Shown: positions 60,382-64,000 of the stretch, piece by piece
Layout: every line of letters starts with the position of its first letter
How positions within the stretch are numbered: position 1 is the first letter of the stretch
NCBI GenBank assembly: GCA_013361525.1
Contig: JABFXY010000076.1
Span: 35,838 to 99,837, forward strand
DNA length: 64,000 nt
Direction: 5' to 3'
Origin: Polyangiaceae bacterium
Lineage (GTDB): Bacteria > Myxococcota_A > Polyangia > Polyangiales > Polyangiaceae
Translations under genes and position numbers: made by a program
The notes under the pieces: model-generated
Database searches by the model: none
Seen by the model: only the letters and a program-made list of their open reading frames with translations
Told to the model about the DNA's origin: nothing

Positions 60382-60707
60382 TTGTGGCCCCACGGCTGCG
60401 CCGCGGCGAATAGCGCGTCGCGGATGGGTGCATCGAGCGAGCGCCAATCACGGACGCCGAGCGAACGCGCGAGCGCGTCGCAGACGCTTTCCGAGGCCGG
60501 ACCGTCGACGATCGCGTAGAGCAGCGACGCGGACGTATCGTCGACGAAGCTCACGACGCAGCTTCCATCAGGCAACGCGGCGGCGATCTGACGCGGCCGT
60601 CCCGGCGCCGCCGCGACGAGGTTGACGAGCCGAAGCCCCGAAGCGCGGATGGCGTCGTCGACTCCGTCGCGCGTGGTCTCCGCCGGCAGCGCAAGGACCA
60701 TGGCCAT
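60378..60707 (-). CDS. hypothetical protein, 109 residues
   Basis: A small soluble protein that I do not recognise. It begins with MAMVLALPAETTRDGVDDAI and has a beta-alpha character (LRLVNLVAAAPGRPRQIAAA, GSCVVSFVDDTSASLLYAIV) and one Cys in ESVCDAL. There is no signal peptide. The stop overlaps the start of the YkgJ-type gene, so the two are translationally coupled and may be partners. It is 37 bases downstream of rlmH on the same strand. The start may be the second Met (60699-60701). Confidence 0.6.
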   Translation of the reverse strand: MAMVLALPAETTRDGVDDAIRASGLRLVNLVAAAPGRPRQIAAALPDGSCVVSFVDDTSASLLYAIVDGPASESVCDALARSLGVRDWRSLDAPIRDALFAAAQPWGHK

Positions 60708-60744
60708 CGCCGTGTCGTATCAGGAAACGACGGCTCTTCGCCGC

Positions 60745-61185
60745 TCAAAGCCCGGCGTACGGCTCGTTGTTCAAGATCGTGAACGCTCGATAGATCTGCT
60801 CGACGAGCATCAGCCGGGCGAGACGATGAGGCCAGGTCATCTTGGAGAGGCTGAGCACGCGCGGACCGAGGGCGAGGCTCTTCGGTCCGAGGCCGTCTTT
60901 GCCGCCGATCGCGAAGGTCACGTCGCCTTTGCCGGTGCGCGACAGCTTCTCGATCAACGAGGCGAAGCCGCGGCTGTCCAGCTCCTCGCCGCGGCTGTCG
61001 AGCGGGACGACCGTGGCTTGTTTCGCCGCCTTGGTGATCGCGTCGGCGAGCGACGCATCGGCGAGGTCGTCGAGCTCGCGCTCCTCGAATGTCGCGTAGC
61101 GACGGACGCGCGAGGCGTAATCGTCGATCGCCTCGCGCACGTAGCGCTCTTTGATTTTGCCGACCGCCGCGATCGTGATTCTCAC
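60745..61185 (-). CDS. rlmH: 23S rRNA pseudouridine-1915 N3-methyltransferase RlmH
   Basis: A 146-residue SPOUT methyltransferase, close to the typical 155. Family segments are the N-terminal VGKIKERYVREAIDDYASR, FAIGGKDGLG for SAM binding, and the C-terminal LARLMLVEQIYRAFTILNNE with the final PYAGL. It methylates pseudouridine 1915 in helix 69 of mature 70S ribosomes. The GTG at 61183-61185 overlaps the rsfS stop (GTGA), as in many genomes where rsfS precedes rlmH. It is probably expressed from the proA-rsfS-rlmH unit. Confidence 0.92.
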   Translation of the reverse strand: MRITIAAVGKIKERYVREAIDDYASRVRRYATFEERELDDLADASLADAITKAAKQATVVPLDSRGEELDSRGFASLIEKLSRTGKGDVTFAIGGKDGLGPKSLALGPRVLSLSKMTWPHRLARLMLVEQIYRAFTILNNEPYAGL

Positions 61186-61940
61186 GAGGTCGGGCCGGAC
61201 GGCCCGACCGGCACCGAGAGGCGGCTCGCGTCCATCCACAGCCCCTCGATATCGTAGACGCGACGGCTGTCCTCTTGGAACACGTGGACCACGACGTCCG
61301 AGAAGTCCATGAGCACCCAAGTCGCCGTGCCGAGGCCTTCGACGCTCAGCGGGACGGTGCGCTTCTTCTTGAGCGACTCTTCGATCCCCATCGCGATCGC
61401 GTGCACGTGACGATCGCTCGTGCCCGTCATGATGACGAGGTAGTCGGCGTAGTCGACGCGCCCGGAGACATCGATCACCTCGACGCCGACAGCCTTCTTG
61501 TCGAGACCGGCCGCGGCGATGGCGAGCGCGAGCTCTTGCGCGGCAGTCGACGGCGACGCTTGAGGCGTGCCGCTCTTGCGGCCACCTCGCGGGCCGACGC
61601 TCTCTCGCTTCGGCGGCGGCGGCGGAAGCTGTCGCTTCGGTGCCGGGCGATCGCCGAGCGACCGAACGCTCGCCTTGGCGCGTGCGCGTCGGCGCGCGAC
61701 CTCGGCATCGGAGACGCGCCCTTCGGGACCGGCGCCTTCGGAGTGCGTCGCGCGGATCCGCGGGCGTCCGACGCCGGTCGTCTTCGCGCTCGGCCGCCCC
61801 GTGGCGGTGGTCGTGCGTGATCGGCCCGTCGCGGTCCGCTTGCTCGCGTCTTTCGACACGGCGTCTCGCTTCGCGCTGGTACGCGCGCTCTTCGCCGTCC
61901 CCGTCGACTTGCCACCCGGCTTCTTGCTGCTGCTGCTCAA
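61182..61940 (-). CDS. rsfS: ribosomal silencing factor RsfS with long basic N-terminal extension
   Basis: A 252-residue protein. The C-terminal ~105 residues are the RsfS/Iojap domain (ALAIAAAGLDKKAVGVEVID, DYADYLVIMTGTSDRHVHAI, WVLMDFSDVVVHVFQEDSRR, YDIEGLW). RsfS binds uL14 on the large subunit and keeps the subunits apart in starvation. Before this is ~140 residues of Ser/Thr/Arg/Lys/Pro-rich sequence, absent from typical 105-130-residue RsfS; it may bind rRNA. The start is decided by a strong AGGAGG 6 bases before a TTG. The ATG at 62006 would overlap proA by 29 bases. It is 37 bases downstream of proA. Confidence 0.87.
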   Translation of the reverse strand: MSSSSKKPGGKSTGTAKSARTSAKRDAVSKDASKRTATGRSRTTTATGRPSAKTTGVGRPRIRATHSEGAGPEGRVSDAEVARRRARAKASVRSLGDRPAPKRQLPPPPPKRESVGPRGGRKSGTPQASPSTAAQELALAIAAAGLDKKAVGVEVIDVSGRVDYADYLVIMTGTSDRHVHAIAMGIEESLKKKRTVPLSVEGLGTATWVLMDFSDVVVHVFQEDSRRVYDIEGLWMDASRLSVPVGPSGPTS

Positions 61941-61945
61941 GCGTC

Positions 61946-61953
61946 GTCCTCCT
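61946..61953 (-). promoter_or_regulatory. strong ribosome binding site setting a TTG start for rsfS
   Basis: On the minus strand GCAGGAGGACGACGC precedes TTG at 61938-61940, spacing 6-7 bases. It is nearly perfectly complementary to the 16S 3' end and outweighs the alternative ATG and GTG codons upstream that lack such a site. Confidence 0.75.
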
Positions 61954-61977
61954 GCAAAACCGCGCACCCGAGACGGA

Positions 61978-63243
61978 TCACCCGCCTCGTGTCTGACCGT
62001 CCCCATACCCGATCCACTTCAGCGTGGTCAGGTGCTCGAGGCCCATCGGCCCATAAGCGTGGAGCTTCGAGGTCGAAATCCCCATCTCGGCACCCAGGCC
62101 GAGCTCCCCGCCGTCGTTGAAGCGCGTCGAGGCGTTCACGAGGACGCAGCACGCGTCCACCTCGCGCAGGAAGCGCTGCGCCCGCGCGTAGTCGCGCGTC
62201 GCGATGACCTCGGTGTGGTTCGAGCCGTACCGCGCGATGTGGTCGAGCGCGCCGTCCAGCCCCGAAACGACCCGCACCGCGAGGATCTTGGCGAGAAACT
62301 CCCTCCCCCAATCGTCCTCGGAAGCGCGGTTGGCGCCGGGCAACAGAGTGACGACGCGCTCGTCGCCGCGAACCTCGAGGCCTTGCTCGATGAAGCGCGC
62401 GAGCCGCGGAACGAAGCGCTCTGCCTCGTGCTCGTCGACGAGCAGGCACTCGAGCGCGTTGCAGACGCCGACCCGCACGAGCTTGCCGTCTTCGACGAGG
62501 CGTTCGGCCATCGCGAGATCTGCGCCTTCGTCGACGAACAGGTGGCAAACGCCCTTGTAGTGCTGGATGACGGGGACGCGGGCGTGCTCCGTCACGAACC
62601 GGATGAGCGCCTCGCCTCCGCGGGGAATCGCCAAATCGACGAGCCCGGTGAGCCCGACGAGCTCACGGATTTCTTCGCGGGCGCCGGGCGGAACGAGCAG
62701 CGCCGCGCCTTCGTCGATGCCGGCCTCGGCCAAGGCCGCGTGGGCCAGGTGCAAGAGCGCATCGTTCGAGCGCCTGGCTTCTTTGCCGCCGCGCAGGAGC
62801 ACCGCGTTGCCACTCTTGAAGCACAGCGCGAACGCCTCGAGCGTCACGTTCGGGCGCGATTCGTAGATCATCGCGATGACGCCGAGGGGCATGCGGACGC
62901 GCCCCACGAGGAGCCCGTTCGGACGCCGATCCATGTTCACGACCGCGCCCACCGGATCGTCGGCTTGCGCGATCTCGCGAAGCGCCTTCGCCATCGCGCG
63001 GATGCGCCGGCCGTCGAGCCGCAAGCGGTCGATCATCGCGGCGTCGAGCCCGGCCTGCGTCGCCGCCTCGATGTCTTGGCGGTTCGCCGCGATGAGCGTC
63101 GAGCTCGGCGCATCCGCCTCGGCCTCGAGCTTTTGCGCGACGCTTTCGAGGACGGTGTCCTTCACGGAGCGCGGCTGCGACGCGAGGCTTCGCGACGCGA
63201 GCTTCGCGCGCGTTGCAAGCTTGCGCACCTCTGCTTCGGCCAT
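61978..63243 (-). CDS. proA: gamma-glutamyl phosphate reductase
   Basis: A 421-residue enzyme that reduces L-glutamyl 5-phosphate to glutamate semialdehyde with NADPH, the second step of proline synthesis. Family features are GVIAMIYESRPNVTLEAFAL, FKSGNAVLLRGGKEA, the catalytic Cys in VRVGVCNALECLLVD, and STRFNDGGELGLGAEMGIST near the C-terminus. Length matches E. coli ProA (417). The ATG at 63241-63243 and an alternative GTG at 63255 (4 residues more) are both possible. The adjacent glutamate 5-kinase gene proB is absent. A 40-base imperfect palindrome lies 17 bases upstream. It leads the proA-rsfS-rlmH run. Confidence 0.95.
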   Translation of the reverse strand: MAEAEVRKLATRAKLASRSLASQPRSVKDTVLESVAQKLEAEADAPSSTLIAANRQDIEAATQAGLDAAMIDRLRLDGRRIRAMAKALREIAQADDPVGAVVNMDRRPNGLLVGRVRMPLGVIAMIYESRPNVTLEAFALCFKSGNAVLLRGGKEARRSNDALLHLAHAALAEAGIDEGAALLVPPGAREEIRELVGLTGLVDLAIPRGGEALIRFVTEHARVPVIQHYKGVCHLFVDEGADLAMAERLVEDGKLVRVGVCNALECLLVDEHEAERFVPRLARFIEQGLEVRGDERVVTLLPGANRASEDDWGREFLAKILAVRVVSGLDGALDHIARYGSNHTEVIATRDYARAQRFLREVDACCVLVNASTRFNDGGELGLGAEMGISTSKLHAYGPMGLEHLTTLKWIGYGDGQTRGG

Positions 63244-63259
63244 CGTCAGCCGCACCCTA

Positions 63260-63299
63260 GTACATCGTCCGCGAAGTTTCTTTGCGGATGACGATGTAC
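63260..63299. promoter_or_regulatory. imperfect palindrome upstream of proA
   Basis: GTACATCGTCCGCGAAG (63260-63276) pairs with CTTTGCGGATGACGATGTAC (63280-63299), with two bulged bases and a short loop. It ends 17 bases before the proA start. It could be an operator or an RNA hairpin near the ribosome site. Confidence 0.6.
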
Positions 63300-63349
63300 C
63301 GGCAACAATGGTGCAAGTGATCAGAGGCCTGCCTTGCGTTGGTGCGGAT

Positions 63350-63384
63350 GCCGGCCCGTCACTCGCGCGCGTCAGCGCGGGGCC
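63350..63384. repeat. GC-rich arm partner of the adjacent palindrome
   Basis: The sequence with core CGCGCGTCAGCGCGG is nearly the reverse complement of 63459-63493 (core CCGCGCTGACGCGCG). Together with the following palindrome it forms a larger ~145-base inverted structure. Confidence 0.6.
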
Positions 63385-63423
63385 GACGGCCGTACCAATA
63401 CAAAGCTCGAGAACGCCGCACTA

Positions 63424-63529
63424 GGGGCTGTCCCAAGTTTCGGCTCGTCCTTCGGCCCGGCCCGCGCTGACGCGCGCAAGTGAAGGCCGGGCCGAACGCC
63501 GAGCAGAACGCTGAAGTCCGGACAGCCCC
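63424..63529. repeat. MITE-like palindrome with 10-bp terminal inverted repeats
   Basis: Ends are GGGGCTGTCC (63424-63433) and GGACAGCCCC (63520-63529), perfect 10-bp inverted repeats. Inside is a perfect 12-bp pair TTCGGCCCGGCC (63451-63462) and GGCCGGGCCGAA (63485-63496). The ~106-base size and end sequence resemble a non-autonomous insertion element, but no clear target-site duplication is seen. Confidence 0.6.
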
Positions 63530-63544
63530 TTTATTGTCACTTGG

Positions 63545-63559
63545 CCGCCCTTCGGGCGG
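63545..63559. terminator. small perfect hairpin
   Basis: CCGCCC and GGGCGG form a 6-bp stem with a 3-base loop, 39 bases upstream of the 63598 gene. No T-run. It is the last structured part of the 354-base gap between proA and the next gene, which otherwise holds only the palindromes listed. Confidence 0.35.
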
Positions 63560-63597
63560 ACTAGTCGCGGGTCCCTCGGTAGACCAGACTGCTCGTC

Positions 63598-63822
63598 ATG
63601 ATCTTCCGCTGCGCGGCCGTCGCGAGCTTGGCGTTGTTCGCGGTCGGCTGCGAGACCTCGGTCGAGCCGGGGCCGCCTCCGGCGCCGGCGAGCGGCATCC
63701 CGAAAGGCGCCGTGCAAGCCGAAGGTGTCAAGGTACCGCCGCTTCCGACCGGCGCTTCGCGGCCTCCGCCGGCCCCAGCGCGCGTCCCGGCCCCGCCCGC
63801 GCCGTTGCCACCAGCGCCCTGA
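63598..63822 (+). CDS. short proline-rich lipoprotein
   Basis: A 74-residue lipoprotein. The signal RCAAVASLALFAVGC puts the lipid-modified Cys at residue 18. The mature ~56 residues are almost only Pro, Ala, Val and Gly (PGPPPAPASGIP, PPAPARVPAPPAPLPPAP), an extended rod-like tail without a domain. Such proteins may anchor in the outer membrane and span toward peptidoglycan. Function unknown. The ATG at 63598 follows the gap with palindromes; the stop lies 6 bases from a convergent gene. Confidence 0.65.
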   Translation: MIFRCAAVASLALFAVGCETSVEPGPPPAPASGIPKGAVQAEGVKVPPLPTGASRPPPAPARVPAPPAPLPPAP

Positions 63823-63828
63823 GAGCCG

Positions 63829-64000
63829 TTACTTCTTCGCGGGCGCGCTCGCGCTCGGCGCAGCGGTCGGCGTCGACTCCGGCGCCCGCTCCGGAGCAGG
63901 CTCCGCGGACCTCCCCGGTTGCGTGATGGCCCTCGGGCCGTCCAGCGCCTTGCATTCGGCGGTCTTGCGCTCGCAGTAGCGGCCCTCGCCGCAATCGTCG
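63829..64000 (-). CDS. C-terminal part of a Cys-containing protein, cut by the window end
   Basis: The minus-strand frame enters from the right end and stops at TAA (63829-63831), giving the last 57 codons. Visible residues are DDCGEGRYCERKTAECKALD, then a Pro/Ala/Thr/Ser-rich tail ending SASAPAKK. The Cys spacing recalls the Cys-rich secreted lipoproteins elsewhere in the window. The start and main part lie outside, so function is unknown. Confidence 0.5.
   Translation of the reverse strand, partial: DDCGEGRYCERKTAECKALDGPRAITQPGRSAEPAPERAPESTPTAAPSASAPAKK

Noticed and set aside
63424..63529. Complete insertion sequence
   Set aside because: It is too short for a transposase gene, and flanking bases show no clear target duplication.

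Overview
The window is GC-rich, densely packed bacterial chromosome. It looks like a myxobacterium of the Polyangiales type (an inference). The signs are three Hanks-type Ser/Thr kinases in 64 kb, many secreted lipoproteins whose lipobox Cys is followed by Gly/Ser-rich linkers and Cys-rich domains, large outer-membrane and envelope gene sets, and frequent GTG starts. There is no phage, integrase, transposase gene, CRISPR array, rRNA or recognisable tRNA.

Left part (1-22 kb). A short-chain fatty-acid (ScfR/RamB-like) regulator is divergent from malate synthase and isocitrate lyase, a self-contained glyoxylate-shunt locus with AT-rich direct repeats between the two. A four-gene minus-strand operon follows: DUF2914 lipoprotein, HAD 5'-nucleotidase, TerB-like/PPP phosphatase fusion, and an FGE-like lipoprotein lacking the catalytic cysteines. 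Next come Cys-rich lipoproteins, a PP2C phosphatase fused to a cyclic-nucleotide-binding domain, a neutral zinc peptidase, a PduO-type cobalamin adenosyltransferase, a rhodanese-ThiF/MoeB fusion, and a plus-strand operon with a MerR-TPR protein, a protein with a histone-H1-like tail and a ketopantoate-reductase-like enzyme.

Middle (22-44 kb). Two divergent transcription units make envelope glycans. The minus-strand unit has YfhO-like and PMT-like membrane glycosyltransferases. The plus-strand unit holds a membrane/toroid protein, a methyltransferase, a sugar epimerase and a near-complete GDP-D-glycero-alpha-D-manno-heptose pathway (HddC, HddA, GmhA, GmhB). Inserted in that pathway is a Ser/Thr kinase fused to a macrodomain. 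A methyltransferase-GT2 fusion, a serine beta-lactamase-like lipoprotein, an esterase lipoprotein and a MurL-like PP-loop protein follow.

Right part (43-64 kb). Two more kinases (one with a periplasmic Cache-like sensor), an orphan TRAP binding protein and a metzincin lipoprotein come first. A compact cluster of RHH/zinc-ribbon regulator, two small helical proteins and an alpha/beta hydrolase is preceded by perfect 13-bp repeats. Then come two FadL-type outer-membrane proteins with a beta-propeller lipoprotein, RlmN, TatB-TatC, a YkgJ-type Cys-cluster protein and the proA-rsfS-rlmH housekeeping run.

Non-coding features of note are four dispersed long imperfect palindromes in gene borders, a double hairpin upstream of hddA, and a MITE-like palindrome with 10-bp terminal inverted repeats near the right end.
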